Assembly: GCF_023015865.1 (NCBI RefSeq)
Contig: NZ_JALKBC010000003.1
Location: forward strand, 124,001-188,000
Length of the DNA: 64,000 nt
DNA from: Arenibacter sp. F26102
Lineage (GTDB): Bacteria; Bacteroidota; Bacteroidia; Flavobacteriales; Flavobacteriaceae
Direction of reading: 5' to 3'
Part shown: positions 43,837 through 52,383 of the stretch, piece by piece
Layout: every line of letters begins with the position of its first letter
Numbering within the stretch: position 1 is the stretch's first letter
Made by a program: the position numbers and the translations under genes
Notes under the pieces: model-generated
Databases searched by the model: none
Seen by the model: the letters and a program-made list of their open reading frames with translations, nothing else
Told to the model about the DNA's origin: nothing

Positions 43837-44694
43837 TTATTCTTTGATATTATCCCAAGTAATAATTCCCTTTTCAATTTCTTTTGAGATACCAGGAAAA
43901 TCGGCCAACAACGCCTTTGCTTCACTTGAATTGGAATTATAGCAACAAAGACTGGCAGCTTTTCTCTCGGCCAGATTATCACTGGAAAATAGCCTTTTCA
44001 TATCCTTGAGCAATTTTTCGTCTATGAAATTGCTCACCGGCCTCCAAAAGCTGGGATCTATTTCCCTTGATGCTGCCCAACGTTCGTGAGCATAGTCGGA
44101 AATGATTCTAGCAAGCTCCTTATTTGCCCTTTTATCTACCTGAACAATGTTATTAAGGTTTTGTTCCATAAATGCCGCCTTAAGATACATTTGATTCCAT
44201 TGCTGTTCATTGAAATAAAGTGCAGGATAAGGATTGTTCAATGCAATGGCATCAAAAACGGTAGAGATATTTGTCCGAAGTGCCTCTACCGCCTGAAATT
44301 TATAATTTTCGGGATGCGGCAGCAACACCAAATATTTTAAAAAGGTTTCCAGTTCGCTCTTATCGGCCACTTCAATAATATTTGCCACCTTGGCCCTAAA
44401 GAAATCTTCCTTAGCCTCCAATACCTTATAAAGCAAATATATTCTTCCAATCTGTTGAAGGTTCGCTTGTTGAACTTCCAGATATGCCTTTAATTCTTGG
44501 TCATCCAACAAAAGCAAGAGATCTTTCTCCGTCTTAATTTTGGTAGGAACTAGACTATAGGTCAAATAAAGATCCTTAGTTGACTCCGTTTCCACAATTT
44601 TTTCTATTTTGGAGAATAGCCATTGTTTATTTTCATTATCCACATTATCCTCCAAAATTTTTAGAAGCTGTGAACCAATATTTTCAAATAACAT
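43837..44694 (-). CDS. eboA: EboA domain-containing protein
   Basis: A 285-residue helical, probably cytoplasmic protein. The C-terminal half carries the EboA-like signature: ALNNPYPALYFNEQQWNQM, LKAAFM, DKRANKELARIISDYAHERWAA and DPSFWRPV. The function is unknown beyond its requirement in ebo clusters. It is on the same strand as eboB-F but about 8 kb away, beyond three exported sugar-metabolism genes on both strands, so it must have its own transcript. No other gene is in its transcription unit. Confidence 0.85.
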   Translation of the reverse strand: MLFENIGSQLLKILEDNVDNENKQWLFSKIEKIVETESTKDLYLTYSLVPTKIKTEKDLLLLLDDQELKAYLEVQQANLQQIGRIYLLYKVLEAKEDFFRAKVANIIEVADKSELETFLKYLVLLPHPENYKFQAVEALRTNISTVFDAIALNNPYPALYFNEQQWNQMYLKAAFMEQNLNNIVQVDKRANKELARIISDYAHERWAASREIDPSFWRPVSNFIDEKLLKDMKRLFSSDNLAERKAASLCCYNSNSSEAKALLADFPGISKEIEKGIITWDNIKE

Positions 44695-44846
44695 ATAACA
44701 AGATTCTTTTTATTGTTAAACCAAATGTTTTAATAAGACTATGTTTAGATAATTGTGGTAATTCAAATTAACTTCCATTGCTTACCTAGAAGGCTTAAAT
44801 ATAAAACTATATCAGCATAAATTACTGCGGTTTATGGTATTCTTTC

Positions 44847-44854
44847 TATTTTTG
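44847..44854 (+). promoter_or_regulatory. Candidate -7 box TATTTTTG of miaE
   Basis: TATTTTTG ends 16 bp before the ATG at 44871, a suitable distance, but no TTTG is seen 17-21 bp upstream. Confidence 0.4.
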
Positions 44855-44870
44855 AAAAGAAAATTACACT

Positions 44871-45452
44871 ATGCTAGGTTTAAAACTGCCCACAGACCCC
44901 AGATGGGTCAATATTGTTGAAAAAAATATCGATGAAATATTGACGGATCACGCCTATTGCGAACAAAAGGCGGCTAGTACAGCTATTTCCTTAATTGTGA
45001 GCTTTCCTGAGTATACGGAACTTACCCAGGAAATGATAGCGCTATCCCGGGAAGAAATGGGACATTTTAAAATGGTGCACGATCGTATTATAGCTAGGGG
45101 AAAAACACTTGGAAGGGATAGAAAGGACGAGTATGTGTTGGCCCTATTAAAATTCTTTCCAAAAGGTGGCAGTAGAACAACCCAACTGGTACATAGATTA
45201 TTATATGCCGCATTAATTGAAGCACGCAGCTGTGAACGCTTCAGGTTACTTTCCGAGGAATTAAAAGATAAAGAGTTGGCCGATTTTTACCATAAATTAA
45301 TGGTAAGTGAAGCCGGCCATTATACTATGTTCCTAAATTTTGCCCGTAAGTATGGAGACCGAAAAGAAGTGGACAAGAAATGGGACGAGCTACTATCTTA
45401 TGAGGCTTCCATTATGAAGGACCTAGGCAAGAATGAATCGGTCCATGGTTAA
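44871..45452 (+). CDS. miaE: tRNA-(ms2io6A)-hydroxylase
   Basis: A 193-residue non-heme diiron monooxygenase that hydroxylates the isopentenyl group of ms2i6A at tRNA position 37, using O2. The ferritin-like four-helix bundle has iron-ligand motifs DHAYCEQKAAS, REEMGHFKMVHD, IEARSCERF and SEAGHYTMF (Glu/His pairs). The length is normal. The gene stands alone between eboA (divergent) and ppx (convergent). Its presence implies that MiaA and MiaB exist elsewhere in the genome. Confidence 0.92.
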   Translation: MLGLKLPTDPRWVNIVEKNIDEILTDHAYCEQKAASTAISLIVSFPEYTELTQEMIALSREEMGHFKMVHDRIIARGKTLGRDRKDEYVLALLKFFPKGGSRTTQLVHRLLYAALIEARSCERFRLLSEELKDKELADFYHKLMVSEAGHYTMFLNFARKYGDRKEVDKKWDELLSYEASIMKDLGKNESVHG

Positions 45453-45493
45453 AATTCACTATAGCCACATAGGAATACCAAGACTATAAATCC

Positions 45494-46381
45494 TTATTTT
45501 TTGGCGTAGTAAAGGGTTTTAATTATTCCATCGGACAACCCTATTTTGGGTACATGAATCTTTTTGGCCCCGATCCATTTGGCAGAAGAAACAAAAATCT
45601 CGGTAGCCGGAATTATTACGTCCGCCCTATCCGGATTTAGTCCCAATTCAGAGACCCTTTCCTCAAATGTCAAACTGGACAAAAAATGATATTGTGCCCT
45701 TAGCCAAATATAAGAAAGGGACTCGCCTACCTTTCTTCCCGACATTTTATGTAATTTATTAATGTTACCCCCAGAACCAATAATCGATAAATTGGGCAGC
45801 CCTTTTACATGCTTTTTCAACCAAAGTTCCAGTTCAGTCCACTTCACATCATCCACCATACCGTTTAGTAGCCTTACAGTTCCAATCTTGAAGGATTCGG
45901 AAATCTTTATTTTCCCTTCAGAAAAGACTGTAAATTCAGTGCTCCCTCCCCCAACATCAATATAAAGATAAGTCTCGTCTTTCCTTATCAAATTCTTAAG
46001 GTCTGTAGATGCGATGATAGAAGCCTCTTTTTCCCCATCTATCAATTGAATTTCAACTCCCGAAGCCTCCAAAATATTATCAATAATCATCTGTCCATTA
46101 TCCGCCTCCCTCATGGCCGAAGTGGCACAAGCCATATATTTTTCCACTCCATGTACTTCCATTAAAAGTTGAAATGCCTTCATGGCACTTAACAGGCGCT
46201 CTTCATTACGCTTGGAAATGGTCCCATTTTTAAAGACATCTTCCCCCAATCTGATTGGTAATCGCACCAAGGCACTTTTTCTAAAAAGGGTTTCTTTCCC
46301 CTCTTCCTCTATTACGTTATGGGTAAGCAAACGTATGGCATTGGAACCGATATCTATTGCGGCATATTTCCTTACTTTCAA
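45494..46381 (-). CDS. Exopolyphosphatase / pppGpp phosphatase family protein
   Basis: A 295-residue Ppx/GppA ASKHA-fold phosphatase. The phosphate-1 loop AAIDIGSNAIRLL is at residues 7-19, ACATSAMREADNG follows, and the phosphate-2 loop is YIDVGGGSTEFTVF near residue 140. It is the short form lacking the C-terminal HD-type domain of E. coli Ppx. It lies 13 bp after ppk1 on the same strand, so polyphosphate hydrolysis is the likely role, with pppGpp an alternative substrate. Confidence 0.9.
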   Translation of the reverse strand: MKVRKYAAIDIGSNAIRLLTHNVIEEEGKETLFRKSALVRLPIRLGEDVFKNGTISKRNEERLLSAMKAFQLLMEVHGVEKYMACATSAMREADNGQMIIDNILEASGVEIQLIDGEKEASIIASTDLKNLIRKDETYLYIDVGGGSTEFTVFSEGKIKISESFKIGTVRLLNGMVDDVKWTELELWLKKHVKGLPNLSIIGSGGNINKLHKMSGRKVGESLSYIWLRAQYHFLSSLTFEERVSELGLNPDRADVIIPATEIFVSSAKWIGAKKIHVPKIGLSDGIIKTLYYAKK

Positions 46382-46394
46382 ATGGGATATGTTT

Positions 46395-48473
46395 TTAGGA
46401 GTTCAATTTATTCAGGTAGTAATCATAAGTCGCGAATTGCGATCGCACCTTTGAGTTATTGTTCTTTCTATAGGCATTGTCATGCTTTTCAGAAAACACC
46501 CTCGCTTTAACGTTATCTCTCCAAGAGATATCGAAGGTATCCAAAAGTTCCTGTTTAACATCGGTATCATATATTGGCACTCCAACTTCTACCCGATAAT
46601 CCAAATTTCTTGTCATCCAATCCGCCGAGGATATATACACTTTGGAATTGCCATCATTACCAAAGATAAAAACCCTTGGATGCTCCAAAAATTTATCCAC
46701 AATACTAATGGCTTCTATATTTTCACTCATACCTTTAACTCCGGGTACCAAACAACAAATACCTCTTATAATAAGTTGAATTTTTACACCTGCCCTACTC
46801 GCTTGATACAGTTTGTCCACCATTTTATAGGAGGTAAAGCTGTTCATTTTAATTTTAATGTAGGCCTCCTTGCCTGCCTTGGCATTTTGAATTTCCTTGT
46901 CTATCAATTTCTTAAAAACATTCTTGGTGTAATGTGGAGAAACTATGAGGTGTTTATATTTATTGATTTTATAGGTTGTTTCAAAGAAATCGAAAACCTT
47001 GTTCAGTTCCTTTAAAATTCCATCATGTGCCGTAAACAAGGTATAATCTGTATAGATACGGGCCGTGGATTCATTAAAATTTCCTGTGCTAATAAATCCA
47101 TATCGCTTAATATGCGAACCTTCTTCCCTTTCCACCAAACATATTTTACTATGCACTTTTAGGCCACGAACACCAAATATTAGTTTAACACCCTCTGCCT
47201 GTAACTGTTCCGCATATTCAATATTGGCCTGTTCGTCAAATCTGGCCTGCAATTCTATCTGTACCGTTACTTGTTTTCCATTTTTTACGGCATTTATCAA
47301 GGATGCTGCTACTTGTGAGTTATCTGCCAATCTATATACCGTAATTTTTATGTTTCTCACCTTGGGATCCAAGGCTGCTTCCCTTAAAAATTTTATGATA
47401 TAGGAAAAGGTCTGGTATGGTGTGTATTGTAAGAAATCCTTTTCTGAAATCCTTTCAAAAAGACTGCCCTCCATCGAAATTCCTTTAACGGGCAAGGCGG
47501 TAATCTTCTCATACATTAAATCGTTCCGACCCAAACTTGGAAAGCCCATATAGTCGCGTCTGTTGTGGTACCTTCCACCTGGAATTACACTATCGGTGTC
47601 CTCAATGTTCATTTTTTCCTTCAGAAAATTAAGGGTATCCTTTCCAATACTCTTATCATACACAAACCGAACAGGGTCACTAATTTTGCGATGCTCTACA
47701 CTCGAGGATATTTTTTCTATAAAACTTTTACTTAGATCATTATCAATGTCCAACTCCGCATCACGAGTAATCTTGATCATATGTGCCGATATGGATTCAT
47801 AATCGAACATGTTAAAAATACTTCCCAAGCAAAACCTGATTAGATCATCCAAGAGGATAATATAATTTTTATCACCCTCTTTGGGAAGCACCACAAAACG
47901 GTCTATTCCTTTGGGAATTTCTATAAGGGCATAGCGTTTCTCCTTTACAGTTGAGCCGCTTCCAGGTAGTTTCTTTAAAATCAATTTTACCGCTAGATAA
48001 GCCGCTGTATCTTTTAGCATTGGAAAGCTTGCCAAATCATTCAAAATTATTGTCATCAAGACCGGACTTACCTTTTCAATGAAATAATTCTTGATAAACG
48101 AACACTGGGACTCAGTTATTTTTGATTCATTGATCAAAAATATATTTTGGGTTTCCAACTCCTTTTCAATATCGCTGAGTATTTTTAAGCTTTTGGTTTG
48201 CTGTTCAATAACGATTTCGGTAATTTCTTCTAAAAGATCCTTGGCACTTTCACCGCCCAAAACACTTTTCCCGGTTTTGCCTGCTTCCACTATTCTTTTT
48301 ACGGTTGCATACCGGACCTTAAAAAATTCATCCAAATTATTGGAAAATATTCCTAAAAATCTAAGTCGCTCTATTAAAGGAACATTCTTATCAGCACTTT
48401 CTTGTAAAACTCTCTCATTAAAACTTAACCAACTAATTTCTCTGTTTATATATTGATTCTTACTCTTAATCAT
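46395..48473 (-). CDS. ppk1: Polyphosphate kinase 1
   Basis: A 692-residue PPK1, which makes polyphosphate from ATP through a phosphohistidine. The N-terminal INREISWLSFNERVLQE and LRFLGIFSNNLDEFF, the central PYQTFSYIIKFLREAALDP, the catalytic histidine in GLKVHSKICLVER and the C-terminal SSADWMTRNLDYRVEVGVPI are all present. The start is the ATG at 48473, whose ATGA overlaps the sixA stop. The longer frame from 48533 is inside sixA. The enzyme is complete and is followed 13 bp later by ppx. Confidence 0.94.
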   Translation of the reverse strand: MIKSKNQYINREISWLSFNERVLQESADKNVPLIERLRFLGIFSNNLDEFFKVRYATVKRIVEAGKTGKSVLGGESAKDLLEEITEIVIEQQTKSLKILSDIEKELETQNIFLINESKITESQCSFIKNYFIEKVSPVLMTIILNDLASFPMLKDTAAYLAVKLILKKLPGSGSTVKEKRYALIEIPKGIDRFVVLPKEGDKNYIILLDDLIRFCLGSIFNMFDYESISAHMIKITRDAELDIDNDLSKSFIEKISSSVEHRKISDPVRFVYDKSIGKDTLNFLKEKMNIEDTDSVIPGGRYHNRRDYMGFPSLGRNDLMYEKITALPVKGISMEGSLFERISEKDFLQYTPYQTFSYIIKFLREAALDPKVRNIKITVYRLADNSQVAASLINAVKNGKQVTVQIELQARFDEQANIEYAEQLQAEGVKLIFGVRGLKVHSKICLVEREEGSHIKRYGFISTGNFNESTARIYTDYTLFTAHDGILKELNKVFDFFETTYKINKYKHLIVSPHYTKNVFKKLIDKEIQNAKAGKEAYIKIKMNSFTSYKMVDKLYQASRAGVKIQLIIRGICCLVPGVKGMSENIEAISIVDKFLEHPRVFIFGNDGNSKVYISSADWMTRNLDYRVEVGVPIYDTDVKQELLDTFDISWRDNVKARVFSEKHDNAYRKNNNSKVRSQFATYDYYLNKLNS

Positions 48474-48958
48474 TCTTTTAATTGTTTTGGAAAAAGTGTC
48501 CGCACCGTACTCCCTTTTGTAACGGCACTCCAATCGTTAGTGTCAAATTTTAATTGTACCAATCCACCTGTTGGAACATTGTCAATATACATGTTTCCTA
48601 AGGAATTGGCAATATGTGTAAAGGCCTCATTGTGTCCAAAAATAATAACTGTATTCTTATCATTGTTCAATCCCAATATAAACTGATGAACATCCTCACC
48701 GGAAAAATCATATAGTTCATTGGACAATTCAAAATTTGCAAATGAAAAGTTTAAGCTTCTTAGGAAAATCATGGCAGTGTGCATAGCCCTATTGGCGGGA
48801 CTTGAATAAGCGGCATCGATACGGGTCAATTCCGATTGAAATGCCTTTGCTACTTTGTTAACATCCTTGATGCCCCTTTCCATTAGTGGTCTATCCCTAT
48901 CCGAAACATTATATTCCCAAGACGATTTTCCGTGTCTAACCAATATTACCGTTTTCAT
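48470..48958 (-). CDS. sixA: SixA-like histidine phosphatase family protein
   Basis: A 162-residue phosphohistidine-phosphatase-like protein. The catalytic RHGKS motif is at residues 8-12, SSPANRAMHTA contains the second arginine, and IIFGHNEAF carries the second histidine. SixA of E. coli dephosphorylates phosphohistidine proteins. The stop overlaps the ppk1 start (ATGA), so both are cotranslated. This raises the possibility that it acts on the PPK1 phosphohistidine or on polyphosphate-related phosphates, which is inference. Confidence 0.85.
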   Translation of the reverse strand: MKTVILVRHGKSSWEYNVSDRDRPLMERGIKDVNKVAKAFQSELTRIDAAYSSPANRAMHTAMIFLRSLNFSFANFELSNELYDFSGEDVHQFILGLNNDKNTVIIFGHNEAFTHIANSLGNMYIDNVPTGGLVQLKFDTNDWSAVTKGSTVRTLFPKQLKE

Positions 48959-49140
48959 ACGTTTAAGTCTTTTTAATTTAAAGAATAAAGAAAATTCAAA
49001 TCATAGATAACCCCTTCGCTCTCACATTAAAAATTTTAAACATCACATTTTGAGAAAAACTTTATAATGTTCATTTCATCAGATTATATCTACCTATTTA
49101 TGCCTTCCCGCTGCCATACCAATCCAAGGACATGAAGGTA

Positions 49141-49788
49141 TTATGGCGCCAATCTTTCTATTTTCCAATCAAAATTATCCTGTAAACTATAACGTATCCT
49201 ATCATGCAACCTATTGGGCCTTCCCTGCCAAAATTCCATGGAAATAGGCTTCACAATAAAACCGCCCCAATACTTGGGACGTTCTATCTCCTTATTTTCA
49301 TATTCCCTCTCCAAATCCTTTAATTTTTTCTCCAAAAACTCCCTACTTGGAATTACCTGGCTCTGATTGGATACTATAGCACCAAGTTTACTACCGTCCG
49401 GTCTGGATTCAAAATAGCCATCCGATAAATTTTCAGCTATTTTCTCGGCCTTTCCCTTTATAATAATCTGCCTTTCCATATTGGGCCAGAAAAATGAAAT
49501 ACACATATTGGGATTATGGGCTATGGCCCTCCCCTTTTCACTATCATAATTGGTATAAAATATAAAGCCTTCAAATGTGTACTTTTTTAGTAGGACTACC
49601 CTATTTTTGGGAAATCCGTCCAAACCGATGGTTGAGACCGTCATGGCATTGGGTTCATCTACCCCTTCCGATGCCTCTACCTCATAAAACCATTTCTGAA
49701 ATAATTCCATAGGGTTATCTGAAATCACGTCTTCGGTAAGCGCGCTTTTCTCATAGGATTTTCTGTAATTCCCTAGGTCTTTTTGCAT
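49141..49788 (-). CDS. pdxH: Pyridoxamine 5'-phosphate oxidase
   Basis: A 215-residue FMN oxidase that forms pyridoxal 5'-phosphate from PNP or PMP. Visible are EPNAMTVSTIGLDGFPKNRVVLLK (FMN-binding arginine region), FYTNYDSEKGRAIAHNP, the SNQSQVIPSRE segment, and the C-terminal PISMEFWQGRPNRLHDRIRY signature. The length is normal. It is monocistronic. The gaps on either side (182 and 264 bp) show no further gene; a weak AAGCCC/GGGCTT hairpin near 49862-49884 lacks a proper U-run. Confidence 0.95.
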   Translation of the reverse strand: MQKDLGNYRKSYEKSALTEDVISDNPMELFQKWFYEVEASEGVDEPNAMTVSTIGLDGFPKNRVVLLKKYTFEGFIFYTNYDSEKGRAIAHNPNMCISFFWPNMERQIIIKGKAEKIAENLSDGYFESRPDGSKLGAIVSNQSQVIPSREFLEKKLKDLEREYENKEIERPKYWGGFIVKPISMEFWQGRPNRLHDRIRYSLQDNFDWKIERLAP

Positions 49789-50052
49789 GTGTCCTCTTGG
49801 ATAATTATATCATGAAAGTTACTATACAAAATTGCATAAAACAAACTGAAACTCGAAAACTAAGCCCAATTTTTTTTAAGGGCTTTCAACCTAAGAATGA
49901 CAAATAAAACAATAATTATTCAAAGGAATATAATAAGCAGCTTAAAACCTTGTAATTAGCGACAATAATAATCAGGTACTTTATAGCTTTTACTTAACGA
50001 CCATTTATGATAGAGGGCCAAAGACCCCTAATTCCTAAGTAAGTGATTGTAA

Positions 50053-50958
50053 TTAAAGGTCAAATTCCTTGCCGTCATCTGCAAGTTCCACCATGGGAAA
50101 TATGGTTTCGGCTTCTTCCCTAAAAAGATCTAAGGATGCATATCTAGTAGAAAAATGACCCAAAATCAACACCCCAACATTGGCAGCCTTAGCAATGGCT
50201 GCAGCCTCCTTGGCCGTGGCATGTTTTGTTTTCGGGGCCAACTTCCTTTCACTCTCCAAAAAGGTGGCTTCATGATACAACACATCCACATTTCTGATCA
50301 AAGGAATAATCTTCTCCGAATAAGCAGTATCGCTACAAAAGGCATAACTCTTGGGTGCCGGTGGATCAAATGTCAATAAGGCATTGGGGATTACCTGGTT
50401 ATCTTCCATAACAATGTCCTTGCCGTTCTTTATATTTTGAAAATAACATTTATCAATTTTGTATTTGGCAACTGCGGCAATATTCAATTTTCGTTCCGCC
50501 AACTGCTCTTTAAACAAAAACCCATTGGTGTATATCCTATGATCCAATGGTATAGTTGTGACGGTAACTTTATTATCCTCATAAATTTTTTCGGATTCTG
50601 TTGACGATAACTCGTGAAAAATAAGTGGATAATTGGTCCATGAATCGCCCAATTTCAAAAATAGGGTAATAGCCTCCTTTATTCCCTGGGGGCCATAAAT
50701 ATGCAATTCTTTGGTTCTTCCCAATAACCTAAACGTAGAAATTAAACCTGGCAAACCAAAAAAATGATCCCCATGTAAATGGGATATTAGAATATGATTG
50801 ATTCTCGAAAATTTAATCTTACTTTTTCGCAATTGAACCTGTGTTCCCTCTCCACAATCTATTAAAAACAAATGATTTTTGATCTCCAGTACTTGGGATG
50901 TGGGATTGTTCAATGATCTTGGTGTTGCAGCGTAACAACCCAATATGGTTAGTTTCAT
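50053..50958 (-). CDS. rnz: Ribonuclease Z
   Basis: A 301-residue metallo-beta-lactamase-fold endonuclease that processes tRNA 3' ends. The metal-binding HLHGDHFFGLPGL motif is near residue 62. Further ligands are in FCSDTAYSEKI, DVLYHEATF with the following HATAKEAA, and LGHFSTRY near the C-terminus. The length is normal. It lies 155 bp after the STAS-like gene in the pyrR-pyrB direction and is preceded by an odd AT-rich repeat in the leader. Confidence 0.94.
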   Translation of the reverse strand: MKLTILGCYAATPRSLNNPTSQVLEIKNHLFLIDCGEGTQVQLRKSKIKFSRINHILISHLHGDHFFGLPGLISTFRLLGRTKELHIYGPQGIKEAITLFLKLGDSWTNYPLIFHELSSTESEKIYEDNKVTVTTIPLDHRIYTNGFLFKEQLAERKLNIAAVAKYKIDKCYFQNIKNGKDIVMEDNQVIPNALLTFDPPAPKSYAFCSDTAYSEKIIPLIRNVDVLYHEATFLESERKLAPKTKHATAKEAAAIAKAANVGVLILGHFSTRYASLDLFREEAETIFPMVELADDGKEFDL

Positions 50959-50960
50959 AA

Positions 50961-51000
50961 AAATGAAATATTGAAAATGGAAATTGGAAAATTGAAAATG
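50961..51000. repeat. Low-complexity TGAAA/TGGAAA repeat in the rnz leader
   Basis: Forty bases made of short near-repeats (AAATGAAATA, TTGAAAATGG, AAATTGGAAA, ATTGAAAATG), directly before the rnz start codon on the - strand. The rnz mRNA leader would thus be a pyrimidine-rich CATTTTC/AATTTCC run. Confidence 0.6.
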
Positions 51001-51113
51001 ACACTCTCATTATTTAGTTTGGCGGATCTTTAAACTGAATCCAACAATCTTATAATTTGAGTTATTTCTTCAACTACATTCTTTCTTCCGTTTTCCCTTT
51101 AAATTTTAAATTC

Positions 51114-51446
51114 CTAAAAGTCCAAATCCCTTTCAATCTCCTCCATTTCTATAATATCATTCGCCTCTTGAAGGGTAGGAACAACGCAGATGTTATCAGG
51201 AACTTCATCGTAGGATACTTTTTCGGTAACCAAAACGAAGGATTTTTTGCTTTTTCGATGTGTATCCGAAAGCTCCAAAAATTCCAAAACATCATTGGAA
51301 GTAAGTTTTGCAAAGGAAAAGAGATTTATAATAATATGATCGTTTTTTATTTTAGGATATATATCCCTAAAATTGGAAATAAACTTGTTCAGTGAAATAT
51401 TCTCTTGCAGAACAGTGGTGACATTTCCTTCTTTATCCAATATCAT
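51114..51446 (-). CDS. Small STAS-like protein between pyrB and rnz
   Basis: A 110-residue acidic soluble protein with alternating strands and helices (ITVLQE-type start, HIIINLFSFAKLTSNDVLEFLELSDTH, SFVLVTEKVSYDEVP, VPTLQEANDIIEMEE). The pattern resembles STAS/anti-sigma antagonist domains. The conserved phosphorylated serine is not obvious; a Ser or Thr after LFSFAKL could take that place. Flavobacterial homologs sit next to rnz and are sometimes mislabelled as ribonuclease Z; it has no nuclease motif. It lies 7 bp after pyrB. Confidence 0.65.
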   Translation of the reverse strand: MILDKEGNVTTVLQENISLNKFISNFRDIYPKIKNDHIIINLFSFAKLTSNDVLEFLELSDTHRKSKKSFVLVTEKVSYDEVPDNICVVPTLQEANDIIEMEEIERDLDF

Positions 51447-51453
51447 AAGTCAA

Positions 51454-52380
51454 TTATTTAATTTTTGACGCTAATAAATAAATCACTGCCATACGTATGG
51501 CTACCCCATTTTCAACCTGATTCAATATAATGGATTGCTTTGAATCAGCTACATCACTGGTAATCTCCACACCGCGGTTAATGGGCCCAGGGTGCATAAT
51601 TACTATTTCCTTGTCCAAACTATCCAATAAGGCCCTGTTGACCCCAAACTGCTGGGTATATTCCCTAGTCGTCGGAAAATAACTGATATCCAGACGCTCA
51701 TTCTGAATACGGAGCATATTGGCAACATCGCACCAATTTAAAGCCTTGCGTAAATTGGTCTCCACTGTAACCCCCAAGGATTCTATATGTTTGGGCAACA
51801 AGGTTTTAGGTCCACAAACTTTTACATTAGCCCCCTGCAATTGTAAGGCAAAAATATTGGAAAGCGCTACCCTTGAATGAAGGATATCACCCACGATAAC
51901 GACATTTTTCCCAGCTACATCACCTAACTTTTCCCGTATGGAATACGAATCCAACAAGGCTTGTGTAGGGTGCTCGTGAGCACCATCCCCAGCATTTACG
52001 ATAGAAGCCTTAACATTTTTGGACAGGAATATACCAGCTCCTGGATTTGGATGGCGCATTACCACCATATCCACCTTCATAGATAGAATATTATTTACCG
52101 TATCGATCAAGGTTTCCCCTTTCTTCACTGATGACTGTGCCGCAGAAAAATTTATAACGTCTGCTGACAACCTCTTTTCTGCCAGTTCAAAGGAAAGCCG
52201 AGTACGGGTACTGTTTTCGAAAAATACATTGGCAATGGTAATATCGCGAAGTGAAGGCACTTTTTTGATAGAGCGGTTGATTACCTCTTTAAAATGATCT
52301 GCAGTTTCAAAAATGAGCTGAATATCCGATTCTTTCAGATACTTTATTCCCAACAAGTGTTTTACACTTAATTCGCCCAT
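51454..52380 (-). CDS. pyrB: Aspartate carbamoyltransferase catalytic subunit
   Basis: A 308-residue transcarbamylase that joins carbamoyl phosphate and aspartate in pyrimidine synthesis. The carbamoyl-phosphate site FFENSTRTRLSFE is near residue 55, SSVKKGETLIDT near 82, GDGAHEHPTQALLD near 135, and the C-terminal MHPGPINRGVEI near 265. It has normal length, starting 3 bp after the pyrR stop. No pyrI regulatory subunit is present, as expected for a PyrR-regulated bacterium. Confidence 0.96.
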   Translation of the reverse strand: MGELSVKHLLGIKYLKESDIQLIFETADHFKEVINRSIKKVPSLRDITIANVFFENSTRTRLSFELAEKRLSADVINFSAAQSSVKKGETLIDTVNNILSMKVDMVVMRHPNPGAGIFLSKNVKASIVNAGDGAHEHPTQALLDSYSIREKLGDVAGKNVVIVGDILHSRVALSNIFALQLQGANVKVCGPKTLLPKHIESLGVTVETNLRKALNWCDVANMLRIQNERLDISYFPTTREYTQQFGVNRALLDSLDKEIVIMHPGPINRGVEITSDVADSKQSIILNQVENGVAIRMAVIYLLASKIK

Positions 52381-52383
52381 GAG

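Noticed and set aside
46482-47015. A 177-codon + strand frame opposite ppk1
   Set aside because: Antisense to a complete, motif-rich PPK1; product has no recognisable feature.
49862-49884. Hairpin AAGCCC/GGGCTT as rnz operon terminator
   Set aside because: The stem is only six pairs, the loop is a T-run and no U-run follows in the right orientation.
51114-51446. Ribonuclease Z annotation for the small protein next to rnz
   Set aside because: It lacks the HxHxDH metal motif and is far too short; the true rnz is at 50053-50958.
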